This document shows positions 7,446 through 15,822 of a stretch of DNA of 64,000 nucleotides, piece by piece; positions within the stretch are counted from its first letter, which is position 1, and each line of letters starts with the position of its first letter. The translations under genes and the position numbers were made by a program. The notes under the pieces are model-generated. The model saw only the letters and a program-made list of their open reading frames with translations, did no database searches and was not told where the DNA came from. Source of the DNA: Streptomyces sp. 3214.6 (GTDB lineage Bacteria > Actinomycetota > Actinomycetes > Streptomycetales > Streptomycetaceae); contig NZ_LT670819.1 of the NCBI RefSeq assembly GCF_900129855.1, positions 6,076,001 to 6,140,000 on the forward strand, read 5' to 3'.

Positions 7446-7802
7446 GTGAGCGCCAACAGAAACGACCACAGTTCCCAGCACGACAAGCTGCCCATCCGGA
7501 TGCTGCACGACCGTGTGCTCGTGCGGCAGGAGACCGGCGAGGGCGAGCGGCGTTCGGGTGGCGGCATTCTGATTCCCGCCACCGCGGCCGTCGGTCGCCG
7601 GCTGGCCTGGGCGGAGGTCGTCGCGGTGGGGCAGAACGTACGGACCGTGGAGCCGGGGGACCGGGTGCTGTACGACCCGGAGGACCGCGCGGAGGTCGAG
7701 GTGCGGGGCGTCGCGTATGTGCTGATGCGGGAGCGGGATCTGCACGCGGTGGCGGCTGACCGGTTCGAGGGGTCCGAGGACACCACCGGCCTGTACCTGT
7801 AG
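7446..7802 (+). CDS. GroES-like co-chaperonin family protein
   Basis: 118 residues with the Cpn10 fold pattern: IRMLHDRVLVRQE at the start, GGILIPATA (mobile-loop end), and the VVAVGQNVRTVEPGDRVLYDPEDRAEVEVRGVAYVLMRERDL strands. It lacks a linked groEL and is longer than housekeeping GroES (about 100 residues) because of extra N- and C-terminal residues, so it is an accessory paralogue rather than the main GroES. GTG start at 7446. Followed by imperfect repeats and a long palindrome. Confidence 0.85.
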   Translation: MSANRNDHSSQHDKLPIRMLHDRVLVRQETGEGERRSGGGILIPATAAVGRRLAWAEVVAVGQNVRTVEPGDRVLYDPEDRAEVEVRGVAYVLMRERDLHAVAADRFEGSEDTTGLYL

Positions 7803-7870
7803 AAACCCTCAGAACCTTCAGAAACCCTCAGAACCTTCAGGAGCCTTCAGGAGCCTTCAGAACCTCCGGG
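7803..7870. repeat. Short imperfect tandem repeats
   Basis: Repeated units of about 10-11 bp such as CAGAACCTTCAG, CAGAAACCCT and GGAGCCTTCA run for about 68 bp between the GroES-like stop and the terminator. Confidence 0.6.
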
Positions 7871-7879
7871 AAACCTCTG

Positions 7880-7931
7880 AACGACGGCAGGGGGGCCGGT
7901 GACCATGGTCACCGGCCCCCCTGCCGTCGTT
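7880..7931. terminator. 52-bp perfect palindrome, bidirectional terminator
   Basis: All 52 bases are palindromic around GTGACC|AT|GGTCAC, with arms starting AACGACGGCAGG. It lies between the convergent GroES-like gene and the penicillin-binding protein gene, ending 20 bp from the latter's stop. Confidence 0.8.
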
Positions 7932-7951
7932 CTGCCGGACGGGCGCCGAGG

Positions 7952-10393
7952 TCAGTCCCAGCCCGTGGCCGTCAGCTGGGGGCCGGCTGTCGTGCCCGAT
8001 GAGGTGCCGGGGTCTCCGGTCGCGCCGTCGGTGGTCGCGCCGCCGTCGCCCGTCCCCCCGTTTGCCGCGCCGCCGTCGCCCGTGCCGCCGTCCGCGGTCC
8101 CGCTCGTGGTGCCGCCGTCGGCGGGGGGCGTGCCGCCCGTGGTCGCCGGGCCGCCGGTGTTCCCGGTCGTGCTGCCGGCCGTCGTGGGGCCGTTCGTCCG
8201 GCCGGGGGTCTCGCCCTGGCCCTGCGTCTGGCCCTTGGTGGTGTCGCCGGTCGTGCCGTCGTCGTTCGTGTCGCCGGAGGTGTCGTCCTCGGAGGAGGGC
8301 GGGGTGGACGGGTAGGCGGACTCCTCGCTGCCCTCCTGGATCTTGAGGTTGAAGTCCGAGACGGGGGTGCCCTTCAGGGCGTTCTTGGTGAACTGGGCCC
8401 AGATCTGGGTGGGTGCGCCGCCGCCGTTGATGCGGGGCAGGCCCATGGCGCCCTTGAGGGACTTGTGGTGGGCGGTCTGCGGGTCCTGGCCCATGACGGC
8501 GACGACGGTGGCGAGGTCGGGGGTGTAGCCGGCGAACCAGGCGGCCTGGTCGTCCTCGGCGGTGCCGGTCTTGCCGGCGGTGGGGCGGCCGGCGGCCTGG
8601 GCCTCGGTGGCGGTGCCGTTCTCGACGACGCTCTGCAGCATGGCGGTCGTGGTGTCGGCGGCCTCGCGGCTGACGACCTGGGAGGCCTTGGGCCTGGGCA
8701 GCTCCATGACGTCGGAGCCGTCCTTGGTGACCTTGTCGATCAGCGTGTACACGCCGTGCTTGCCGTGGTTGGCGAGGGTGGCGTACGCCTCCGCCATGTC
8801 CAGGACGCTGGCGTTGGCCGTGCCGAGGGCGATGGAGGGGTAGGGCTGGAGGTCGGGGGTGGTGGTCGGCAGGCCGAGGTCGATCGCGGTCTGCTTGACC
8901 TTGGCGGGGCCGACGTCGACGGCCATCTGCGCGTACACCGAGTTGACCGACTTGTCGGTGGCGGTGCGCACGTTGATGCTGCCGTAGTTGAAGTAGTCCT
9001 CGTTCTCGGGGGCGTAGGTGCCGCCGCTCCAGCCCTGGATGGGACGCTTGTTGGTGCCGTCGTAGATCGTGTTCGGGGTGATCTGGCGGTTGTCCTGGGT
9101 GGTGGAGTCGTTCTCGACGGCCGAGGTGAACACGAACGGCTTGAAGGTGGAGCCGACCTGGAAGTCCCGGCGGGTGGCGTTGTTGGTGTACTGCTTGACG
9201 TAGTCGATGCCGCCGTACAGGGCGAGGACCTTGCCGGTCTTGGGGTCGACGGCGGCGCCGCCCGCGCGGACGTAGGAGTCGACCTTGCGTTCCTTCGGGT
9301 CGAGCTTGGCCATCAGCTTGTCCTTGACGGCGTCGACGAAGGCGTCCTGCTTGGACTTCTGCAGGGTGGTGGTGATGCGGTAGCCGCCGGAGTCGAGCTC
9401 GTCCTGGGTGACGATCTTGTTCTCGCGCAGGTAGTCCTTGATCGCGTTGACGAGGTAGCCGCGCTGACCGGACATGCCGGTGTCGGCGCCGGAGGTCTCC
9501 TTGGGGGTGGGGAACTTCATGCCGGCGCGCGCCGCCTGGCTGAGCCAGCCCTTGGTGACCATGCCGTCGAGGACGTAGTTCCAGCGGGCCTGCGCGGCGG
9601 CCTTGTTCTCGGGGTGGGCGATGACGTCGTACTCGCTGGGCGCGTTGACCAGCGCGGCGAGGTAGGCGCCCTGGGCGGGGCTGAGGTTGCTCGCGTCGAC
9701 GCCGTAGTAGGCCTTGGCGGCGGCCTGCATGCCGTAGGCGTTGCGGCCGAAGTAGCTGGTGTTGAGGTAGCCCTCGAGGATGTCGTCCTTGGAGGTCTCG
9801 CGGTCCAGCTTGATGGAGATGAAGAACTCCTTCACCTTGCGGGTGACGGTCTGTTCCTGCGCGAGGTAGTAGTTCTTCACGTACTGCTGGGTGATGGTGG
9901 AGCCGGACTGCTTGCCCTTGCCGAGGGCGGTGTTCCAGCCGGCCCGGAGCATCGCCTTGGGGTCGATGGCGGACTCGGTGTAGAAGTCGCGGTCCTCGGC
10001 GGCCAGGACGGCGTGCTGGGCGTCCTTTGAGATCTGCGCGAGGCTGACGTTCTCGCGGTTGACCTTGCCGTCGCGGGCGATCTCGGTGCCGTCGGCGTAG
10101 AGGTAGACGTTGGACTGCTTGGTGGCGAGCGCGTTGGCCGGCGGGATCTTGACCATCGAGTAGCCGAGGAAGAACAGGCCGACGATCAGCAGGACACCGA
10201 GGACGAACGTGCCGAGCACCATCCGCCAGGTCGGCAGGAGGCGGCGCAAGCCGGTGCGCCTCGGTCGCTTCACCTTCTTGCCCTCCTTCCCTTCCGTGGC
10301 TTCCGTGCCGTCCGGGCCACTTCCTCCGTCACCCGCCTGGGGCCTTCCTGGTGAGCCCTCGGTCGGCTGCTGCGGCTGTGGCTCGTCACTCAT
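7952..10393 (-). CDS. Class A penicillin-binding protein (transglycosylase/transpeptidase)
   Basis: 813-residue bifunctional peptidoglycan synthase. A Pro/Gly-rich basic cytoplasmic N terminus (residues 1-56) is followed by a membrane segment (about 58-80) and a GT51 domain with catalytic Glu in AAEDRDFY (Glu133) and the QSGSTITQQYVKN motif. The transpeptidase domain has the nucleophile in STFK (415-418), SVN (482-484) and KTGTA (608-612). From about residue 690 the tail is low complexity, rich in Thr, Gly, Ser and Asp. It builds glycan strands and cross-links them outside the membrane. It stands alone and is divergent from the ABC exporter operon across about 270 bp. The tail is longer than in most homologues and may vary between strains. 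Confidence 0.93.
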   Translation of the reverse strand: MSDEPQPQQPTEGSPGRPQAGDGGSGPDGTEATEGKEGKKVKRPRRTGLRRLLPTWRMVLGTFVLGVLLIVGLFFLGYSMVKIPPANALATKQSNVYLYADGTEIARDGKVNRENVSLAQISKDAQHAVLAAEDRDFYTESAIDPKAMLRAGWNTALGKGKQSGSTITQQYVKNYYLAQEQTVTRKVKEFFISIKLDRETSKDDILEGYLNTSYFGRNAYGMQAAAKAYYGVDASNLSPAQGAYLAALVNAPSEYDVIAHPENKAAAQARWNYVLDGMVTKGWLSQAARAGMKFPTPKETSGADTGMSGQRGYLVNAIKDYLRENKIVTQDELDSGGYRITTTLQKSKQDAFVDAVKDKLMAKLDPKERKVDSYVRAGGAAVDPKTGKVLALYGGIDYVKQYTNNATRRDFQVGSTFKPFVFTSAVENDSTTQDNRQITPNTIYDGTNKRPIQGWSGGTYAPENEDYFNYGSINVRTATDKSVNSVYAQMAVDVGPAKVKQTAIDLGLPTTTPDLQPYPSIALGTANASVLDMAEAYATLANHGKHGVYTLIDKVTKDGSDVMELPRPKASQVVSREAADTTTAMLQSVVENGTATEAQAAGRPTAGKTGTAEDDQAAWFAGYTPDLATVVAVMGQDPQTAHHKSLKGAMGLPRINGGGAPTQIWAQFTKNALKGTPVSDFNLKIQEGSEESAYPSTPPSSEDDTSGDTNDDGTTGDTTKGQTQGQGETPGRTNGPTTAGSTTGNTGGPATTGGTPPADGGTTSGTADGGTGDGGAANGGTGDGGATTDGATGDPGTSSGTTAGPQLTATGWD

Positions 10394-10664
10394 GTGTTGC
10401 AGGACTCCTGTTTCGCGTCGTACGTTCCCGTACGCCTTTAACGCCTCTTACGTCTCTTACGTCTCGTAACGCCTCGTACGCGTTGAGCGCCCCCTGCTGA
10501 AGACTCTCGCACCGAGCGAACCGTTCCCGGCAATCGGCGCGCGTTGCATCACACGTCGTGCCCGGAAAACGCGTGGCATGCGACCGGAGGTGCGCACTAG
10601 GCTCCTGCGCTTCGGTGTCGAAGCGGACGCCAAGAATGACTAGCGGGCGAGGGGGACGGTTGCC
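10394..10664. promoter_or_regulatory. Divergent intergenic region (PBP / ABC exporter)
   Basis: 271 bp without a gene. It should hold the promoters of both flanking genes. A run of related 9-10-bp units (ACGCCTCTT, ACGTCTCTT, ACGTCTCGT, ACGCCTCGT) lies at about 10440-10480 near the PBP start. No certain promoter boxes were recognised. Confidence 0.5.
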
Positions 10665-11465
10665 TTGGGATCGGCGCGTTTGTACGCGGCCGTCGCAGCG
10701 GGGGGTTTCAGAAGGTACGCGACCTACCGGGTGGCCACGGCCGCCGGAGTGTTCACGAACACCGTTTTCGGCCTGATCCTCGTCTACACATACCTGGCGT
10801 TGTGGGACGAGCGGCCGCACCTCGGGGGCTACGACCAGGCGCAGGCGGTCACTTATGTGTGGCTGGGGCAGGCGCTGTACGCGACGCTGGCGATCCAGGG
10901 CGGCGGCTTCGAGATCGAGTTCATGGAGCGGATCCGCAGTGGTGCGGTGGCGATCGACCTGTACCGGCCGGCGGATCTGCAGGCGTGGTGGCTGGCGAAC
11001 GACATGGGGCGGGCGCTGTTCCAGTTGGTCGGGCGGGGAGTGATCCCGTTCGCCCTCGGGACGGTGTTCTTCCCCACGGCGCTGCCATCCGATCCGGTGA
11101 CCTGGCTGGCCTTCCTCGTGGCGCTCGTGCTGGCGATGCTGGTGAGCTTCGGGATCCGGTTCCTGGTGGCGCTGAGCGGGTTCTGGCTGCTCGACGGCAC
11201 GGGCGCGATCCAGGTGATGATGGTCACCGGGATCTTCTGTTCGGGGATGGCGCTGCCGTTGAACGCGTTCCCGGAGCCGTACGGCGACATCGTGATGGCG
11301 CTGCCGTGGGCGGCGCAACTGCAGATGCCCGCCGACCTGTTGTTCGGGCAGGCCGATCCGCTGCCCGTGTTCGCTTTCCAGGCGGTGTGGGCCGTGGTGC
11401 TGCTGGGCGCGGGGCGGCTGGTGCAGTCGGCCGCGGCGCGCCGGGTGGTGGTGCAGGGTGGGTGA
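10665..11465 (+). CDS. ABC-2 family transporter permease
   Basis: 266-residue membrane protein with six hydrophobic segments and no ATPase motifs. The arrangement is typical of the paired ABC-2 permeases (DUF990-like) that accompany a single ATPase. RIRSGAVAIDLYRPADLQAWWLANDMGRALFQLVGR is the conserved cytoplasmic loop after the second membrane segment. The TTG start at 10665 is selected because GAGGGGG lies 8 bp upstream. The gene overlaps the next permease by 8 bp, so translation is coupled. Together with the next two genes it forms a complete exporter. The substrate cannot be read from sequence. Confidence 0.88.
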   Translation: MGSARLYAAVAAGGFRRYATYRVATAAGVFTNTVFGLILVYTYLALWDERPHLGGYDQAQAVTYVWLGQALYATLAIQGGGFEIEFMERIRSGAVAIDLYRPADLQAWWLANDMGRALFQLVGRGVIPFALGTVFFPTALPSDPVTWLAFLVALVLAMLVSFGIRFLVALSGFWLLDGTGAIQVMMVTGIFCSGMALPLNAFPEPYGDIVMALPWAAQLQMPADLLFGQADPLPVFAFQAVWAVVLLGAGRLVQSAAARRVVVQGG

Positions 11466-12279
11466 ACGGGGCCGTCTGGCGGAGGGCCTGCGGGCCTATG
11501 CGCTGATCTCCGCGATGTGGATCCGCTCCACGCTCGCCTACCGGCTGTCCTTCGTGATGACGGTGCTGGGCGGTCTGCTGGTGACCGGTCTGGACTTTGT
11601 CGCGATCTTGCTGATGTTCTCCCGGGTCGACATGCTCGGCGGCTACGGGCTGCCCGAGGTGGCGTTCCTGTACGGCCTGTCGGCGACGGCCTTCGGGGTC
11701 GCAGATCTGGCGATGGGCTCGGCGGGGCGGCTCGGCACGCGCGTGCGTGACGGCACGCTGGACACCCTGCTGGTGCGTCCCGCGCCGGTGCTGGCCCAGG
11801 TCGCCGCGGATCGTTTCGCGCTGCGCCGGATCAGCCGTATCACGCAGGGGCTGCTGGTGCTGGGCTATGCGCTGGTCGCCCTCGATGTCGCCTGGACCCC
11901 GCTGAAGGTGCTGCTGGTGCCGCTGACGGTGGTGTCCGGCGGGGTGATCTTCTCGGCGGTGTTCGTGGCGGGCGCGGCGTTCCAGTTCGTGACGCAGGAC
12001 GCGGCGGAGGTGCAGAACGCCTTCACGTTCGGCGGGCAGACGATGCTGCAGTATCCGCCGACGGTGTTCGGTACGGAGCTGGTGCGCGGGGTGACGTTCG
12101 TCTTCCCGCTGGCCTTCGTCAACTGGGTGCCCGCCGCCTATGTGTTGGGGCGGCCGTATCCGCTGGGGCTGCCCGATGGGGCGGCGTTCGCGCCGCCGCT
12201 GGTGGCGGCGGTGTGCTGTGTGCTGGCGGGGTGGGCGTGGCGGGCGGGTCTGCGGACGTATCGGAGCACCGGGAGCTAG
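11458..12279 (+). CDS. ABC-2 family transporter permease, second subunit
   Basis: 273-residue partner of the preceding permease, with six membrane segments. The MGSAGRLGTRVRDGTLDTLLVRPAPVLAQVAADRFALRR loop corresponds to the RSGAVAIDLYRPADLQ loop of the first subunit, showing they are paralogues that form a heterodimer. GTG start at 11458 inside the end of the first permease. The ATPase gene follows after 3 bp. Confidence 0.88.
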   Translation: MGERGRLAEGLRAYALISAMWIRSTLAYRLSFVMTVLGGLLVTGLDFVAILLMFSRVDMLGGYGLPEVAFLYGLSATAFGVADLAMGSAGRLGTRVRDGTLDTLLVRPAPVLAQVAADRFALRRISRITQGLLVLGYALVALDVAWTPLKVLLVPLTVVSGGVIFSAVFVAGAAFQFVTQDAAEVQNAFTFGGQTMLQYPPTVFGTELVRGVTFVFPLAFVNWVPAAYVLGRPYPLGLPDGAAFAPPLVAAVCCVLAGWAWRAGLRTYRSTGS

Positions 12280-12282
12280 GGC

Positions 12283-13398
12283 GTGACAGGCATGGCGGGC
12301 AGGACAGGCATGACGGACGAGACGAGCGGGACCGGCGGGACCGGCGAGACGGACGGGCGCTTCATCGAACTGGACGGCGTCGAGAAGGTCTTCGACGTGC
12401 GTAAGAAGACCGGGTTCCTCAGGCGGGAGGTGCGCCGGGTGCGGGCGGTCGACGCGATCTCCTTCACCGTGGCGCGCGGCGAGATGGTCGGCTACATCGG
12501 GCCGAACGGCGCCGGGAAGTCGACGACGATCAAGATGCTGACGGGGATCCTCATGCCGAGCGGCGGCCGGCTGCGGGTCGCGGGCATCGACCCGTCCCGT
12601 GAGCGGACCCGGCTGGCGCACCGGATAGGGGTGGTGTTCGGGCAGCGCACGACCCTGTGGTGGGACCTGCCGCTCATCGACTCCTACCGGCTGATGCACC
12701 GCATGTACCGCATCCCGGACGGCCGTTACCGCGAGAACCTCGACCGGCTGGTCGAACTCCTCGACCTGTCCGCCCTGTTGGACGTGCCGGTGCGTCAGCT
12801 CTCGCTCGGGCAGCGGATGCGCGGCGACATCGCGGCGGCGCTGCTGCACGATCCCGAGGTGCTGTATCTCGACGAGCCGACGATCGGCCTGGACGTGGTC
12901 TCCAAGGCGCGGGTGCGGGAGTTCCTGCGGGAGTTGAACACCGAGCGCGGCACGACGGTGCTGCTCACCACGCACGACCTCCAGGACATCGAGCAGCTGT
13001 GCTCCCGGGTGATGGTCATCGACCACGGCCGGCTGGTCTACGACGGTGCGCTGGCGGGGCTGCACGAGGCGGGCGAGAGCGAGCGGACGCTGGTGGTGGA
13101 CCTGGAGCGGGAGCTGCCGCCGATCGAGGTGGGGGAGGCGGCGCGGGTGGTGAAGGTGGACGGTCCGCGCCAGTGGCTGGCGTTCCCGGCGGCGCAGTCG
13201 GCGGCTCCGCTGGTCGCGCGGATCGCGGCGGAGTATCCGCTGGTGGACCTGTCGGTGCGGGAGCCCGACATCGAGGCCGTGATCGCGAAGATGTACGCCG
13301 AGCGCGAGGGCGAGCGGGAGCGTGAGCGCGAGGGCGAGCGGGCGGCGGGACGCGCGGTGGGACAGGAGACCGTAGTGCCCGGGGCCGGTACCTCGTAG
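12283..13398 (+). CDS. ABC transporter ATP-binding protein
   Basis: 371-residue ATPase that powers the two ABC-2 permeases. It has Walker A GPNGAGKST near residue 74, Q-loop region VVFGQRTTLWWDLP, signature LSLGQRMRGD, Walker B VLYLDEPTIGLD and the H-loop LLTTHDLQD. The subtype with FDVRKKTGFLRREVRRVRAVDAISFTV is the one found with paired DUF990-like permeases. The C-terminal 100 residues are an extra domain ending in a charged EREGERERERE run. GTG start at 12283; a later in-frame ATG at 12310 is possible. Confidence 0.92.
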   Translation: MTGMAGRTGMTDETSGTGGTGETDGRFIELDGVEKVFDVRKKTGFLRREVRRVRAVDAISFTVARGEMVGYIGPNGAGKSTTIKMLTGILMPSGGRLRVAGIDPSRERTRLAHRIGVVFGQRTTLWWDLPLIDSYRLMHRMYRIPDGRYRENLDRLVELLDLSALLDVPVRQLSLGQRMRGDIAAALLHDPEVLYLDEPTIGLDVVSKARVREFLRELNTERGTTVLLTTHDLQDIEQLCSRVMVIDHGRLVYDGALAGLHEAGESERTLVVDLERELPPIEVGEAARVVKVDGPRQWLAFPAAQSAAPLVARIAAEYPLVDLSVREPDIEAVIAKMYAEREGEREREREGERAAGRAVGQETVVPGAGTS

Positions 13399-13407
13399 GC
13401 TGCTGAT

Positions 13408-14301
13408 ATGACCGACGACGACGCAGTCCCCGGTTCTCCCGAAGGAGTCCCGGGTCTCCCCGACGCAGTCCCGGGTCCCGCCGAACTCCGCGCCTCCGAC
13501 GCCGATCGTGAGCGCGTCGCCGAGGTCCTGCGGGAGGCCGTCGCGGAGGGCCGGCTCGACATGACGGAGTTCGAGGAGCGGCTCGACCAGACGTACAAGG
13601 CGCGCACGTACGGGGAGTTGGCGCCGATCACCCGGGATCTGCCGGTCGCCGGGGTCACGCCCCCGCCGGTCGTGTCGCTGAGCAAGGAGCCGCCGGCGGA
13701 CGGCAGTTGGGCCGGGCGGATCGTGGGCGGCGAGGGCTCGTCGACGTGGGCCGTGGCCGTGATGTCGGGCTTCCAGCGCCGGGGCCGCTGGACGGTCCCG
13801 CGGCGGTTCGACTGCTTCGCCTTCTGGGGCGGCGGGGAGATCGACCTGCGCGAGGCGGACTTCGCCGCCGGCGAGGTCGTGATCAACTGTGTGGCGATCA
13901 TGGGCGGGGTGCAGATCATCGTGCCGCCGGGCGTCGAGGTCGTCGTCCGCGGGATCGGTGTGATGGGCGGCTTCGACGACGGGGCGACGGGCGTGGCGGG
14001 GGATCCGGGCGCGCCGCGGGTGGTCGTCACCGGGTTCGCGTTCTGGGGCGGGGTCGGCGTCGAGCGCAAGAAGACGAAGGCCGCGCGCCGGCAGGAGAAG
14101 CTGGACCGCAAGGCGGCGATGCGCGAGCTGCACACCGGCTTCCGGGACGACGTCCACGAGGCCCACCGGCGGATGCTGGAAGGTCACCGGGACCTGATGC
14201 GTGACCGCCGCGAGGAGCACCGGGAGCGGCACGAGGAGCGGCGCGAGCGGCACCGGGAACGCCGGGAGGAGCGGGACAGGCGCCGCTACGGCGACTACTG
14301 A
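13408..14301 (+). CDS. DUF1707 domain protein with LiaF-like region
   Basis: 297 residues. After a Pro/Gly-rich start (repeated VPG-SPEGVPGLPDAVPG), LRASDADRERVAEVLREAVAEGRLDMTEFEERLDQTYKARTYGELAPITRDLP is the DUF1707 (SHOCT-like) helix-rich domain. The middle (FDCFAFWGGGEIDLREADF..VVINCVAIMGGVQIIVPPGVEV) is a beta-rich repeat like the cell-wall-active-antibiotic response domain of LiaF. The final 60 residues are extremely rich in Arg, Glu and His. No membrane segment is evident. It follows the exporter operon by 9 bp and may belong to it. The function is unknown. Confidence 0.85.
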   Translation: MTDDDAVPGSPEGVPGLPDAVPGPAELRASDADRERVAEVLREAVAEGRLDMTEFEERLDQTYKARTYGELAPITRDLPVAGVTPPPVVSLSKEPPADGSWAGRIVGGEGSSTWAVAVMSGFQRRGRWTVPRRFDCFAFWGGGEIDLREADFAAGEVVINCVAIMGGVQIIVPPGVEVVVRGIGVMGGFDDGATGVAGDPGAPRVVVTGFAFWGGVGVERKKTKAARRQEKLDRKAAMRELHTGFRDDVHEAHRRMLEGHRDLMRDRREEHRERHEERRERHRERREERDRRRYGDY

Positions 14302-14341
14302 GAACCGCCCCCGTGCGTCCCACGGTTGCGCCGGACAGGCC

Positions 14342-15691
14342 CTAGAGTGCCGCCGGCGTCGAGCCCGCCAGCTTCGGCAGGCCGACGGTCTGCGCCAGCT
14401 TGCGGTAGCCCCGGTCGCTGGGGTGCAGATGGTCGCCGGAGTCGTATTCGGCGCGCAGGCTGCGCGGGTCGTAGGGGTCGCGCAGCGCCTTGTCGAAGTC
14501 GACGACCTCGTCGAACACCCCGCCCGCCCGGATCGCCGCGTTGACGCGCTGCCGTACGTCCTCGCGGGCGGCGGTGTAGCCGCGGTGGCCGCGGAACGGG
14601 GTGAGGGTGGCGCCGACGACCTTGACGCCGTGCGCGTGGGCGCGGTCGGTGAGGGTGCGCAGGCCGTCCACGATGCTCCGCGGGTCGGCGGGCTGCTTGC
14701 CGCGCAGGATGTCGTTGATGCCGAGGTCGATGACGACGGCCTTCACGTTCGTCACCCCGAGGACGTCCCGGTCGAAGCGGTTCAGGCCGCTCGCGCCGCG
14801 GCGGGGGTCGTCGGCGAGGACCCGGTTGCCGCTGATGCCCGCGTTGACGACGCCGTAGCGGGGCGTGTCGCCACGGGAGGTCCCGGCCGTGCGCAGCCGG
14901 TCGGCGAGGACGTCGGGCCAGCGGCGGTTGGCGCCCGCGGTGGAGGTGACGCCGTCGGTGATGGAGTCGCCGAGGGCGACGACGGTGCCGTCGGCCTCGT
15001 CGCTGAGCACGTCCAGCGCGGTCAGATAGCGCCAGTACGGGCTCGTGTCGGTGAACGCGGCGCCGGTGACGTCCTCGGCGGACTCGCCCTCGGCGACGTA
15101 GCTGGTCTGCCGGGCGCGCGGGTGGAAGGTGACCGGGCCGGCGGAGGTGGGGGAGTAGGTGCTGACCAGGACGTCGGCGTCGGACGGGACGGCAACGGTG
15201 ACGGCGTCGCTGACGGTCTGCCCGCCCGCCGGGACGACGACGGTCGTGGCACCGCCGAAGGTGAGCCGGCGCAGGGTGTCGGGGTCCGCGGCGGCGCTGT
15301 CGTCGTCGGCGGCGACGGCGAGGGTGGCGTGGGTGACGATGAGGGGGCCGGTGCCGTAGAGGTTGGACAGGGTGACACGGGCACTCGTCCCGCCGACGCC
15401 GGTGTGCACGACGTTGCGGACCGTGCGGCCCGCCATGCCGTCGGACTCGGTGCCGGGTTCGGCGCCGGCCGGGGCGGCGGCCCAGGCGCCGACCCAGACG
15501 CCCGTCGAGACAGGGGCCGCGTCGTGGGCGCCGGGGGGTGCGGCGAGGCGGCCGTCGGTGACGGAGGTGACGGCGGCCCGGCGCGGGCCGGGGCCGTGTC
15601 CGGCGGCGGCTCCGACGTATATGGCGGCGGACAGGGCCACGATCAGGGCGGTGATCGCGGACAGCAGCACACCACCGTGACGCCTGGTCAT
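14342..15691 (-). CDS. Secreted SGNH/GDSL hydrolase
   Basis: 449 residues. An N-terminal membrane/signal segment (residues 7-30) leads to a jelly-roll-like region and then an SGNH esterase domain with block I VVALGDSITDG (nucleophile Ser243), block II-like GISGNRVLAD, block III DLGINDI and block V GDHLHPSDRGY supplying Asp and His. All catalytic residues are present, so it should be an active extracellular esterase or lipase-type hydrolase. The substrate is not evident; related Streptomyces enzymes act on acylated glycans or small esters. It converges with the DUF1707 gene. Confidence 0.9.
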   Translation of the reverse strand: MTRRHGGVLLSAITALIVALSAAIYVGAAAGHGPGPRRAAVTSVTDGRLAAPPGAHDAAPVSTGVWVGAWAAAPAGAEPGTESDGMAGRTVRNVVHTGVGGTSARVTLSNLYGTGPLIVTHATLAVAADDDSAAADPDTLRRLTFGGATTVVVPAGGQTVSDAVTVAVPSDADVLVSTYSPTSAGPVTFHPRARQTSYVAEGESAEDVTGAAFTDTSPYWRYLTALDVLSDEADGTVVALGDSITDGVTSTAGANRRWPDVLADRLRTAGTSRGDTPRYGVVNAGISGNRVLADDPRRGASGLNRFDRDVLGVTNVKAVVIDLGINDILRGKQPADPRSIVDGLRTLTDRAHAHGVKVVGATLTPFRGHRGYTAAREDVRQRVNAAIRAGGVFDEVVDFDKALRDPYDPRSLRAEYDSGDHLHPSDRGYRKLAQTVGLPKLAGSTPAAL

Positions 15692-15822
15692 GCGGGCTCG
15701 GTTCTCCTGGGCGAGGGGAGCGGAAGGCTCCGGAACGGGGGCAGGAGCTCACCCTTGACCTCCCGCCTTACAGACGCCGGGAACTCCTGTTCCGTTCCGG
15801 GAGTCGGTCAGGAAGGGACAAT

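Noticed and set aside
11224..14253. 1009-codon open frame on the minus strand across the ABC exporter genes
   Set aside because: It is rich in Arg, His and Pro with no domain and lies opposite three genes with clear motifs. Long antisense frames of this type are expected in high-GC DNA.
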